Assembly (NCBI GenBank): GCA_021325255.1
Contig: JAJPHP010000060.1
Span: 1-64,000, forward strand
From: Nitrososphaerota archaeon
Lineage (GTDB): Archaea > Thermoproteota > Nitrososphaeria > Nitrososphaerales > CADDZS01
Reading direction: 5' to 3'
DNA: 64,000 bases
Under the pieces are notes generated by a model. The model did no database searches. It saw only the letters and a list, made by a program, of their open reading frames with translations, and was not told the origin of the DNA. Below are positions 26,896 to 35,395 of the stretch, one piece after another. Position 1 is the stretch's first letter. Each line of letters starts with the position of its first letter. The position numbers and the translations under genes were made by a program.

Positions 26896-27645
26896 CTATT
26901 CCCTCTGGCCCTCATGCTCGGATTGATCGAATTCACCGCCATAGATTATACTGAGAAGTTTGGAGTGAGAGGTACTCGACGTCTTCCCGTAAAATAGAGG
27001 CTGCCTATTTAGGGCTAGCACGTAATCTGAGTAATGCATCACCACGTGCATATTGTGAGAGATCAGAAGAATTGTTACTCCGGAGTCACGTGCGAGATGA
27101 CTCACCTTACTGTAAATGGGTTCTTCGGCCCCTATGTCCACACCGGAAGTTGGTTCATCGAAGAGTAGCACGCCGGGATTTTCCACGATAGCCCACGCGA
27201 TCAAGACACGCTGGAGTTCGCCTCCTGAAAGAGATCCGAGGCTCTGCTTGAGTATCCCTTTCTCAAGATCAACCAAGTTGAGGCATGATTCAAAATCAGT
27301 TTTGCATTTGAGCCGCAAGAACTCCTCGACAGATATCGGAAGGTCGGTTGTGATTAGAGTCTGAGGCACGTATCCTATCCTCCGCCCTTCTTCGCTCCAC
27401 TTTATTGTCCCGGAATAAGGAACGAGATTCAGCAGAGCTCGGAAAAGAGTTGTCTTGCCGCCTCCATTAGGGCCTACAATAGCTAGCGTTGAACCCTTCT
27501 TCACACCAAAACTTACATTTTGAAGAATCGTCTTGTCTTGGGATCTGACACACAGATCTGAAACTGCCAACACATCCTTTGGTTCCACGCGCTGAGGAAC
27601 CCCGCTGTGCTCTTGCTGTCTGTCTGCAATCGCCATCTGAGACAA
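26896..27645 (-). CDS. metal ABC transporter ATP-binding protein
   Basis: The 249-residue protein has Walker A GPNGGGKTT, Q-loop YVPQ, signature LSGGE, Walker B VLLFDEPTSG and H-loop ISHNMHVVMHYSDYV, the usual ZnuC/MntA order. TTG 27645 and ATG 27636 are both possible starts. It forms a two-gene unit with the ABC-3 permease. No regulon operator precedes it. Confidence 0.88.
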   Translation of the reverse strand: MSQMAIADRQQEHSGVPQRVEPKDVLAVSDLCVRSQDKTILQNVSFGVKKGSTLAIVGPNGGGKTTLFRALLNLVPYSGTIKWSEEGRRIGYVPQTLITTDLPISVEEFLRLKCKTDFESCLNLVDLEKGILKQSLGSLSGGELQRVLIAWAIVENPGVLLFDEPTSGVDIGAEEPIYSKVSHLARDSGVTILLISHNMHVVMHYSDYVLALNRQPLFYGKTSSTSHSKLLSIIYGGEFDQSEHEGQRE

Positions 27646-27748
27646 ACCAAGCTTTTAGCTTCTTACTGTTTCTCCAGGTCGGCTAGAGATCTCTAGCTAA
27701 GGCGCCCCTCAGTAACCCCCAAAAGAAGTTTCTCAGGCAATACTGGTA

Positions 27749-27976
27749 TCATTTGCTGACTTGTTGCTGTTGCCCGTGGAGTGATGTCTCAATCTCTTTG
27801 AGTCTTCTTTCGAGATCTCTCTTCTCTTCTTCCAGATATTCACGACGTTCTTCTTCGGTCGGCTCTCTGTAGTAAATTACCGGGCGCTCAGGGACGTAAT
27901 GCCTTGGGTAGTGGTGGTAGTAGTGACCATGCCTCCCATGAATACAGCAGTATTCCTCATGACAATATTCGCACAT
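27749..27976 (-). CDS. Cys/His-rich small protein under the conserved operator
   Basis: A longer frame starts at 28027, but promoter 3 overlaps it, so ATG 27974-27976 is preferred, giving 75 residues. The N-terminus, MCEYCHEEYCCIHGRHGHYYHH, has four cysteines and five histidines that could bind a metal ion. The rest is a Glu/Arg coiled coil (TEEERREYLEEEKRDLERRLKEIE) and a Gln tail. The fold suggests a metal-binding oligomer. No family is recognised. Confidence 0.6.
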   Translation of the reverse strand: MCEYCHEEYCCIHGRHGHYYHHYPRHYVPERPVIYYREPTEEERREYLEEEKRDLERRLKEIETSLHGQQQQVSK

Positions 27977-28017
27977 CTGGTTCTGCACACCAGATGATAC
28001 TATTCTTATGAAGGCCC

Positions 28018-28053
28018 ACTTAACCACTGCAGACGATTCTCAAATTTGAGAAT
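28018..28053 (-). promoter_or_regulatory. regulon promoter 3
   Basis: Minus strand: the operator at 28036-28053 is a perfect inverted repeat (ATTCTCA-AATT-TGAGAAT), then CGT, 8 bp, GTTAAGTG. It serves the Cys/His-rich gene. Confidence 0.75.
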
Positions 28054-28320
28054 ACCTATTTGTTCATGGAAGAAAAGTACTCGACGCAAAATTAGTCCAC
28101 TAATTGATCACAGAGAGAGATCTTTGATGCATACAGATTTCTAAGATATACTGATTACCCATTATTATCGAGGCGACTACGATTGATTCTTTCTATGATT
28201 TGATTGCCCACGACCGAAGGGATTTCACGAAACTTGAGTGATTGTCACCTCAAGGAATTTCATGTGATTTGACTGGAATATGATAGCTTTGCCGATGAGA
28301 GACGACCTTTCCATAACCTC

Positions 28321-28357
28321 TTTCTCAATTCTGAGAATCGTCTATCTGCTTTTTATT
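28321..28357 (+). promoter_or_regulatory. regulon promoter 4
   Basis: Plus strand: TTTCTCA-N4-TGAGAAT at 28321-28338, CGT, 8 bp, TTTTTATT at 28350-28357. It serves the receiver-like gene starting at 28388. Confidence 0.75.
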
Positions 28358-28387
28358 AGGACTAAGCTCATAATAACTTCGAATTAC

Positions 28388-28888
28388 TTGGATTTCGCAA
28401 TCATTCCAAACAAGAGGAAAGACGATAATGTCTTGGGCCTCCGCGACCAACGCAACTCTTCGGCTGCTAATCGCAGGGGAAACACTGGTCAACGTCCCCG
28501 ACCTTTCATTCTGGCTGCGGATGAATGCCCGCAATTTGCTGACCAGTTGTCGCATACTCTAGACGCGCGTGGATTAACCTGCTTTGTTGCGAATGATGGA
28601 AAGGAAGTCCTCTCCGTTTTCCTCGATACTTTGCCCGATGTCACGATTCTGAGTTTTGGTATCGCCGGCAAGGAAGACGGGATTGAGACAGCGAAGAAGA
28701 TCCTGCGAATGAGATCGAATGCAAAAGTGGTGATCTTGACAGATTTCGAATCGAAAGTTACAGAGAAAATTGAACGAATGGGCGTAGAGTTCTTCATCAA
28801 CAAAAATGCTGGATTTTTCAGAATAGCGAATTCGATTTGTGCCCTCTCAAATCTAAAGAAGAGGACTTGCAACTTGGTCATTCAATAG
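28388..28888 (+). CDS. receiver-like protein lacking the phosphoacceptor aspartate
   Basis: Promoter 4 rules out the upstream ATG at 28280; TTG 28388 is the first start after it, giving 166 residues. After a 38-residue disordered lead the protein follows the receiver fold: PFILAADECPQFADQLSHTL has the acidic pair; PDVTILSFGIAGKEDGIETA is the beta3 segment; VVILTDFE has the Thr; EFFINKNA has the Lys. At the phosphoacceptor position of beta3 there is Ser (ILSFG) rather than Asp. It is therefore probably a phosphorylation-independent or pseudo-receiver. It has no output domain. Confidence 0.7.
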   Translation: MDFAIIPNKRKDDNVLGLRDQRNSSAANRRGNTGQRPRPFILAADECPQFADQLSHTLDARGLTCFVANDGKEVLSVFLDTLPDVTILSFGIAGKEDGIETAKKILRMRSNAKVVILTDFESKVTEKIERMGVEFFINKNAGFFRIANSICALSNLKKRTCNLVIQ

Positions 28889-28982
28889 CTACGAATCCGT
28901 ACCTCTTACTGTGCACGGCAGTTTTGCCCTGATTTGAAAGGCTCATGGACTGCAACCCTCCACAGCAGAGTGAGCAAGTAAA

Positions 28983-31019
28983 TTACGCAGTCACTGGAAG
29001 CGGCGGTTCAACACTGCTGCCTGCATCAATGTGCGAAGTGAACCACCACAAGTTGAACAATAATCGTTCGATCCTGTGGTGAGGCTTTCCACCTCGCGAG
29101 AGTCCGTGATTTTCGCCGGGGAATACCACAAGGACAACCTCCTTGCCCTGCCTTTTGAGGAACGCGTAAAGCTGTTCCGCCTGCTCCAGAGGACAGCGAT
29201 AGTCCTCTTCAGAGTGAATTATCAGCAGCGGCGTGCTGACGTTCTTGGTGTAGCCTATGGGAGACTTGGAGATGTAGTGTTCCGGTCTGTCCCAAGGAAA
29301 TGAGACCTGTACGTCCTCTTCTATCAGGCGGTAATCGTCGCTCGTACCGTAAAAGCTGTATAGGTTCACGACTGACCTGTCTGTGACCGCCGCTGCAAAC
29401 AGATCTCCATCATGACTAATTGCCCAGTTAGTCAGATAACCACCATAAGATCCGCCGGTAACACCAACCCGCTTTGGGTCAATCCATCCTTGTTTTAGAG
29501 CATATTCGACCATGTCGATGATGTCCGCATAGTCCTTCTCCATATAGTGTCCTGTAAGGACCCGCATGTAGTCCTCGCCGTAGCCCTGCGTCCCGCGAAA
29601 GTTGCACGTGAGTATCGCAAAGCCCTGTGCTGCCTGGCACTGGAACTCGTGCATGAATTGAAAGCCCTCCGCTCCACCACCTCCGTGGATTTGAACTATG
29701 CAGGGAGGAGGCCTTCCTCCCTTGTTCAGAGTAGGTTCGGAGAAAAAGCCGTGAACCTCCACCCCATCACGTGCCTTGAATGTGAACTCGCGTGGTAAGG
29801 TGAGCACAAGGCGAGAAAGCAACTCGTTGTTAAAGTTCGTTGCCTGTACTTCTTGGCCATCCCGCAAAACAAAAAGCTCTGGCAGGAGGACCGGATTCAT
29901 CTTGACATAAGCAATGGTCCCATTGCCTGCTATCGTGAAGCTCGTAATTACATGATCTCCGCTTGTCACCGGGGAAACCTTCCCTGACTCGATGTTCGAA
30001 GCGTAGATGTTAGAGCGCCCACGGTCAGTAGCAAGGAATAGTACTTGATCATTTCCTCTCCACGCAGGAGCAAGATCCCACGAGTCCATTGAAGCATCTG
30101 ACCCGACTGCATTTCTTGCGGGCCTGTTCAGTGCGTGCGAAATGTTCGAGACTTTACCTTGGGAGGGATCGAGCAGCCAGACTTCCTCCGGCGTGTTGAA
30201 TTTGAACCTGTAATCATTCCCTATGAACGCAAGATAATTGCCGTCGGGAGAATAAGAAACCGATGAGATTGGCCCTCTGCTTGCGTAAATTTTCTTAGGC
30301 GCTACTTCACTTCTCGAGGAAAAGGTGGAAACCGTGTAAATGTCCGCATTGTTTTGAATATCAGCGTCCCTGTCCATGTTGGCGACAAACGCCACCTGTG
30401 AACCATCAGGAGAAACATCGTAGGCTACAACATCATAACTTCCAGATGTCAAGCGGGTCATCTCCGAACCATGAATTCCTTGGGCATCGACTCGGAATAC
30501 GTGGATTCGCCTATCGTGCTGGTAGCCCTCCCCATCAAATCTGTAGAACCTTCTCGTTATGACACGAACATCACTTGAATTCTCGGCCTTTTCAAGCTGG
30601 AAATCGGAGAGAAAATAGATGTACCTGCCGTCCCTTGACCACTTTGGATCCACGATCTTTCGCCCCCTCACCGAGGCAATCTTTCTCTTGTCATATCCTT
30701 GCGCATCGCACACCCAAAGCTCCAGCTCCGAGCCGTTGTTGACGAGATAGAGCAGACGATCTCCAGACGGCGACCACTTGGGACTTGAGATCCGATATCC
30801 GCTGTCAATGATCGATGATAGTCTCCCAGATTCCACTTTATACTTCCACACGGCGCCTGAATACTCTTGATCGTTTTTCGTCTGCGAAAGTATGAAGATC
30901 ACATTATTACCATCGGGCGAGATGCTCGGCGCGTGTACAAATCTGAAGTTGTGCAAATCCTGAGGAGCGATTAGTCTCTTGTTTACGCTGGAAGACTCGG
31001 AAGTATTCTTCATGCCCAT
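28983..31019 (-). CDS. S9 family peptidase (acylaminoacyl-peptidase-like)
   Basis: The 678-residue protein has an N-terminal beta-propeller of WD40-like (PD40) repeats, such as SPDGNNVIFILS, SPSGDRLLYLVN, SPDGSQVAFVAN and SPDGNYLAFIGN, to about residue 395. The alpha/beta-hydrolase domain has the nucleophile in GVTGGSYGGYLTNW, the Asp in HSEEDYRCPLEQAEQLY and the His in FPGENHGLSRGG. Such enzymes degrade short peptides in the cytoplasm. No signal peptide is seen. It fits the peptide-using lifestyle shown by the M24, M20 and peptide ABC genes. Confidence 0.92.
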   Translation of the reverse strand: MGMKNTSESSSVNKRLIAPQDLHNFRFVHAPSISPDGNNVIFILSQTKNDQEYSGAVWKYKVESGRLSSIIDSGYRISSPKWSPSGDRLLYLVNNGSELELWVCDAQGYDKRKIASVRGRKIVDPKWSRDGRYIYFLSDFQLEKAENSSDVRVITRRFYRFDGEGYQHDRRIHVFRVDAQGIHGSEMTRLTSGSYDVVAYDVSPDGSQVAFVANMDRDADIQNNADIYTVSTFSSRSEVAPKKIYASRGPISSVSYSPDGNYLAFIGNDYRFKFNTPEEVWLLDPSQGKVSNISHALNRPARNAVGSDASMDSWDLAPAWRGNDQVLFLATDRGRSNIYASNIESGKVSPVTSGDHVITSFTIAGNGTIAYVKMNPVLLPELFVLRDGQEVQATNFNNELLSRLVLTLPREFTFKARDGVEVHGFFSEPTLNKGGRPPPCIVQIHGGGGAEGFQFMHEFQCQAAQGFAILTCNFRGTQGYGEDYMRVLTGHYMEKDYADIIDMVEYALKQGWIDPKRVGVTGGSYGGYLTNWAISHDGDLFAAAVTDRSVVNLYSFYGTSDDYRLIEEDVQVSFPWDRPEHYISKSPIGYTKNVSTPLLIIHSEEDYRCPLEQAEQLYAFLKRQGKEVVLVVFPGENHGLSRGGKPHHRIERLLFNLWWFTSHIDAGSSVEPPLPVTA

Positions 31020-31147
31020 GCCTTTTCGGTAATCCTCCGTTACCCATTATTAATCATAATATTCCATGTTAGTGAAACGATGGCGAAGAAAGGGGGGATT
31101 TAGGTAACTTAACAGAACTTGGCGACAATTCCGAGCAAGTTTCGAGG

Positions 31148-32371
31148 CTGGAACTGAGGACCTACCTCGTCTCAGCATTTTCCGCAGCGCTGGTCTACCC
31201 ACTGTACCAAGTCTTCCTGCCTCTTCTCGCATCCACGCTCGGCGCAGGCGCATTCGAAGTCGGGCTCATAGGCGGAGCTTCCAACATTGTCTACTCGTTC
31301 ATGCCCTTCGTGCTCGGGAAATTTACCTACAGGAAGAGAATAAGACAATTCTTCATCGTGTTTTCATCTTCCATGCTGGTCGTAATTTCTCTGTCTTACA
31401 CCGCCGTCGGGAGCCCGACGGTTTTGTTCGGCATCAGGTTGGTGGAGGGACTTGCCTGGGCTCTGCTTGTCCCTTCTATCGAGGGAGGAATAGCCTCACA
31501 CAAATCACCAGAAGCTAGCTCGCTCGGGATCCTGAACTTCCTGATTGGTGGCGCAAGCGCAATTGGGCCGTTCCTCGGCGCATACATCATCGCATCAGTC
31601 TCAATCCGCGCCGCCTTTCTCATGACCACATTCGTATTAATTGCCACACTGGGGGCAAATTTGATCCCGGTTCTAAAAGAGCGAAGTGGCTATCGTATAC
31701 CCGGTCTTGCGGATGCAGAATCATTCAGGAGACGGCAAGCAGATGTTGTCAAGGAACATGCGAGCGATCAAAGCAACAATTCTCTAAGAGCAGAAGAAAC
31801 TCGGAAGATGAAAGTATTCTTTGCAATCCCAACTGCACTCTGCGGTTCGATTCCAGCAGTTATTCTGACCTTCTATCCGCCCTATGCCACGCTAAATGGA
31901 GTCTCCATCATTCTTGTGGGTGCGGCCGCCTTGGGGTACGGTGCTGCAAGGTTCTTCACCTACACTGTTCTTACGCGAAAGAACATTCGAAGGCGGCTTC
32001 TTCGGGCAGAAGCGCGAAGCAGAAATCTGCTCGCTTCCTTTGCCTTGATGTGCGTCCCATGCGCGGTCCCCTTTTTCGTTCTTGATCGAAGTGGTGCCAT
32101 ATACATTGGCCTCTTTGCAATCGTTGGAGTCGGCTACTCGATCTGCCTCACGATCAATCAGGCCGCGCTGATTGGTGAGGCTCCGATTAGAGACACTGGC
32201 ACGGCTGCGGGTCTCTTTGAATCTTCTATCGGCACCGGAGGAGTGCTGGCACCAGTACTTGCTGGGCTCGTTTCTTCATATCTTAATTCGCTCGTAGTAT
32301 CATTTATCGTTCCCTTTGCCGTCCTGTTTGTGATGGTTGCACTGATTGGAACAAAGAAAGACCTATCATGA
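31148..32371 (+). CDS. MFS transporter, start disrupted or unusual
   Basis: The frame from ATG 31301 lacks the first helix. In-frame sequence upstream encodes it: ELRTYLVSAFSAALVYPLYQVFLPLLASTLGAGAFEVG. No ATG/GTG/TTG lies between the upstream stop and 31301, so the start is either CTG at 31148, or ATG 31080 with one extra base in the G6 run at 31092-31097, which would give MAKKGGDLGNLTELGDNSEQ then the helix. The protein has about 12 helices and two halves joined by a charged loop (residues about 185-225). Substrate unknown. Confidence 0.75.
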   Translation: MELRTYLVSAFSAALVYPLYQVFLPLLASTLGAGAFEVGLIGGASNIVYSFMPFVLGKFTYRKRIRQFFIVFSSSMLVVISLSYTAVGSPTVLFGIRLVEGLAWALLVPSIEGGIASHKSPEASSLGILNFLIGGASAIGPFLGAYIIASVSIRAAFLMTTFVLIATLGANLIPVLKERSGYRIPGLADAESFRRRQADVVKEHASDQSNNSLRAEETRKMKVFFAIPTALCGSIPAVILTFYPPYATLNGVSIILVGAAALGYGAARFFTYTVLTRKNIRRRLLRAEARSRNLLASFALMCVPCAVPFFVLDRSGAIYIGLFAIVGVGYSICLTINQAALIGEAPIRDTGTAAGLFESSIGTGGVLAPVLAGLVSSYLNSLVVSFIVPFAVLFVMVALIGTKKDLS

Positions 32372-32574
32372 TCAAGTCTGCGAACGGAGAAGAGGCCATT
32401 GCCATTGTTCGATGATGAGTGTCCCGCCCGCGTGTGCGATGGCTTCGACTATTGAGAGTATAAAAAGAACCAATGAAACAGGCTGAAATTGTAGAGTAGG
32501 CAAGGGATCGAAAACATTCGACTATCGTTCATTTCGAGAAGAAAGGCAAAGATTATAGCTGGGCATTAATTATC

Positions 32575-33036
32575 ATGTTGGCGACAAACAAACTCACGTC
32601 GGAAGATCTCTACAAGCAGTTCCAAGAATCTCTACAATCCTTCAAGCCCGGCTCTTGGACGCTTGCACTCTTCGAGGGCTCGCCAGCGGGAGGGCTTTAC
32701 TCATGGTGCCCGGACTGTGTCGTTGCTTCGACCCACATTCGCAAGATTGAAGCTGAGGAAAATGGTAATCATCTATCTTCCAGATCTGCAAGACTGCTAA
32801 AGTTCAAGGTTGGCTCCAAGAGAGAGTGGGAATCAAAGAGGATCCTAAACCCATTCAAGGCGAATTTCCCTCATCTTTCAGACGTTCCGACCGCAATCTT
32901 GTTCTTCGGAAGGCTTGATGTCTTGAGGATAATCGCGCCGCGTGAGGCGGATCTTCGCTACATGTTAGGGCGCACCATAGTATACGAGGATCAGGTAAAA
33001 TCCAAGGACTGGCATCCTCCTGTCAGGTACAGGTAA
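32575..33036 (+). CDS. TXNDC17-like thioredoxin-fold protein
   Basis: The 153-residue protein has a WCPDC motif at residues 44-48 (GLYSWCPDCVVAS), the signature of TXNDC17/TRP14-type proteins rather than the CGPC of thioredoxin. The surrounding strand (WTLALFEGSPAGG) and the later FPHLSDVPTAILFFGRLDVLRI fit a thioredoxin fold. In eukaryotes TRP14 reduces cystine and nitrosothiols. Here it stands alone, downstream of the MFS gene; a redox role is inferred. Start ATG 32575. Confidence 0.7.
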   Translation: MLATNKLTSEDLYKQFQESLQSFKPGSWTLALFEGSPAGGLYSWCPDCVVASTHIRKIEAEENGNHLSSRSARLLKFKVGSKREWESKRILNPFKANFPHLSDVPTAILFFGRLDVLRIIAPREADLRYMLGRTIVYEDQVKSKDWHPPVRYR

Positions 33037-33116
33037 GAAGTGCAAAGCAGAACGGGATCTCCGCCTAAATACGCACAGTCTCGTCATTTCCAGTCTAGAC
33101 GATAAGCTTTCGGGTA

Positions 33117-33141
33117 GTAAAGAAAGAAAAAGGAAGAGGTA
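33117..33141 (-). terminator. T-rich terminator of the peptide-binding protein gene
   Basis: On the minus strand, 58 bp past the stop of the gene at 33199, there is a T-rich run (CTTTTTCTTTC). Archaeal termination needs such U-runs without a hairpin. Confidence 0.4.
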
Positions 33142-33198
33142 GAGAGAAAGACTCTAGAGGTACACTTGCTCAAGTATACCCCTGGTATCTTCTCACCA

Positions 33199-35232
33199 CT
33201 ACTTGCTCAGTTCGTAGAAGTACAGTCCAGAGTACGCAGCATTGAACTGGAAACCAGATACGTAGCTCCGGAACATCTGGCCGGTCTCTCCGAAGATAGA
33301 GGGATAGTAGAGCCAAACGTATGGAACGTCCTGATTCATTGCTATCTCCGCCTGGTTGATCAACTGAGCCCTCAGCGTCGCGTTGCTCTCAGAAGCCTGC
33401 TGGTTGATCAGACTCGTTACGTGAGTGTCGTTGTATCCAACGAAGAAGCCCACGTTTGAGGTTGCGCTGCCGAACGCGGAGAGAAAGTCCGTCGTCTCCG
33501 GATAGTCTGCGAGGTATTGCAGTACGAACATGGGGATTGTCTTCGCCACCACGCCGCCGAGGAACTGTCCTATCGGCTCCGGAGCGACCTGGATTGTAAT
33601 CCCTTGCTGCATGTTGTTGATCGTGTTTGCGAGAGCCGTCGAAACTGCCTGACCCGTGCTATCGCCGATCGCATAGACCATCGTCAGCGTCTTTGGATTC
33701 GAGGAGTTGAATCCGAGTGCCTTTGCGGCCAGTGTGAGGTTGCCCATCGAGTTGTTCAGGTTGTAGTTGTAGTAGATTGGCACGGATGAGTTGTACCCGC
33801 CGAGACCTGGCGGGACTGGGCTGTTTGCCTGAACTCCAAACCCTGACGCTGCGTTCTGCACAATGTCGGTGACATTGACCGCGTCCGCGATTGCTAGCCT
33901 AAAGTTCTTGTTCTCGAAGGGCTGGAATGAGGACAGCGAGCCGTCGGGGTTGTAAATCTTGTATACCATGCCGATGTATTCGATGTTGAGCTGCGGGAAC
34001 GGGCCATAGACTGAGACTCCAGAAGCTGTGACCTTGACCTGGTGAGTCGAGAGCCAAGTAGTCTTGTCTATGAATGCAAAGTTGTCGCTCGTCGGAATGT
34101 CTGAAATGTCAGCAGCGCCTGATTTAAGGTCGAGAACTCGTGCAGAGTCGCTCTGGACAAAGTTGAGGTCTACCTCGCCAACCTTTGCAACTCCGGTCTT
34201 GCCGGGAGATCCCCAATAGTTCGTATTTGCGGTGAGGACAACGTCTCCCGTCGTGTTGTCCCAGCTCTTGAGCTGGTATGGCCCAGTGCCGGACATGTGG
34301 CTATTCATAAAGTGGTCAGTCTCGCCCGCGCTCACTCCTGTGATGTAACCGTGGCCGTCAGTTGGAGCCGTCCAGTGTGAGATTACATAATCTGGCGAAA
34401 CAATGCTTGCGACAGTCAGGGCAAGGAGGTAGGGAAATGAGGCATCAGCGTACCCAAGATGGAACACTACCTGGTACGGATTTGCACCCGCAACCACTCC
34501 GTTGGAGCTCATGTAGGCGTTGACCTGGGACTGGTTGTACGTTGCGGCACCGGAGCCGAAGTTGTGGCTGTAGCCGAAAGAGCCGTTGATGAGTCCAGGC
34601 GCCTGGGACCCTACTAGGATCCACACGTTGGAGGAAGATGAATCCATGAGGATGACCCTGTTGAAGCTGAAGACCACGGCGGTCGCATTGAACGGAGATC
34701 CGTCCTGGAATGTAATTCCCTGTCTCAGGTTGACCGTGTAGGTGAGTCCGTCGGAGGAGACGGTGTAGTTGGAGGCAAGCCATGGGACAACTTGCGAACT
34801 GACATTTCCCTGATACTGCATCAGCGTCTCGTACACGTTGAACTGGATCGTTGCAGAGCCCGCATCAGACCACAACGCCGGATCTACTGATGATGGCTGG
34901 TTTGAGGTCTCGTAGACAATCTTGCCTGGGTTTGGAACGTTCTGGCTACTCGCGGAACTAGTAGTTGTTGAAGATGAGCTGGAGGAAGTAGAACCAGTTG
35001 ACGTAGTCTGAGTTGCAGACCCAGTAGAAGATGTTGATGTAGTTGTCTGCGTCGCGGAACTTGAGGACGAGGACGAGCTCGAAGTGGTCGTTGTCCCCTT
35101 TTGTTGACTGAGCGCAAAGTAACCGCCAGCAGCAGCTATAATGATTATTACCACAATAATTACAGCAACTGCAGCTCTTGAAACTGCTCTTAGAGAATTA
35201 TTCTTTCGTATATTCATGATTGCATTGAACAA
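33199..35232 (-). CDS. peptide ABC transporter substrate-binding protein (SBP_bac_5)
   Basis: The 677-residue protein has a short N-terminus, a membrane helix (AVAVIIVVIIIIAAAGGYFAL), a Ser/Thr stalk of about 60 residues, then a family 5 binding domain: GKIVYETSNQPSSVDPALWSDAGSATIQFNVYETLMQYQGN..., with GLTYTVNLRQGITFQDGSPFNATAVVFSFNRV. These bind oligopeptides or similar ligands outside the cell. The helix-plus-stalk anchor replaces the lipid anchor of bacteria. It is divergent from the two permease genes. Confidence 0.9.
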   Translation of the reverse strand: MFNAIMNIRKNNSLRAVSRAAVAVIIVVIIIIAAAGGYFALSQQKGTTTTSSSSSSSSSATQTTTSTSSTGSATQTTSTGSTSSSSSSTTTSSASSQNVPNPGKIVYETSNQPSSVDPALWSDAGSATIQFNVYETLMQYQGNVSSQVVPWLASNYTVSSDGLTYTVNLRQGITFQDGSPFNATAVVFSFNRVILMDSSSSNVWILVGSQAPGLINGSFGYSHNFGSGAATYNQSQVNAYMSSNGVVAGANPYQVVFHLGYADASFPYLLALTVASIVSPDYVISHWTAPTDGHGYITGVSAGETDHFMNSHMSGTGPYQLKSWDNTTGDVVLTANTNYWGSPGKTGVAKVGEVDLNFVQSDSARVLDLKSGAADISDIPTSDNFAFIDKTTWLSTHQVKVTASGVSVYGPFPQLNIEYIGMVYKIYNPDGSLSSFQPFENKNFRLAIADAVNVTDIVQNAASGFGVQANSPVPPGLGGYNSSVPIYYNYNLNNSMGNLTLAAKALGFNSSNPKTLTMVYAIGDSTGQAVSTALANTINNMQQGITIQVAPEPIGQFLGGVVAKTIPMFVLQYLADYPETTDFLSAFGSATSNVGFFVGYNDTHVTSLINQQASESNATLRAQLINQAEIAMNQDVPYVWLYYPSIFGETGQMFRSYVSGFQFNAAYSGLYFYELSK

Positions 35233-35395
35233 TCTCTTTCATTAAAAGCATTATTACCTTGTTCTGTTTTCATAACCATGGAATTTTCTCCGTACTTTAT
35301 TGTTCGATCGATTGCGAGTATAAAGTGAATCCCCTCCCGCTAACGATTAAATAATCTAGAGATCTCGGAAGTGAAGGAACACTGACCAGAGAGAC
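35233..35395. promoter_or_regulatory. divergent promoter region of the peptide ABC system
   Basis: A GAGTATAAAG element at about 35316-35325 and GATTAAATAATC at about 35346-35357 could serve the plus-strand permeases. The minus-strand binding-protein gene starts at 35232 after an AT-rich stretch. No regulon operator is present. Confidence 0.35.

Larger units (their letters stand above)
27977..28387. other. divergent control region with two operators
   Basis: This 411-bp stretch carries promoter 3 (minus) and promoter 4 (plus). The sequence between them (28054-28320) has no gene I can support. Confidence 0.5.
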
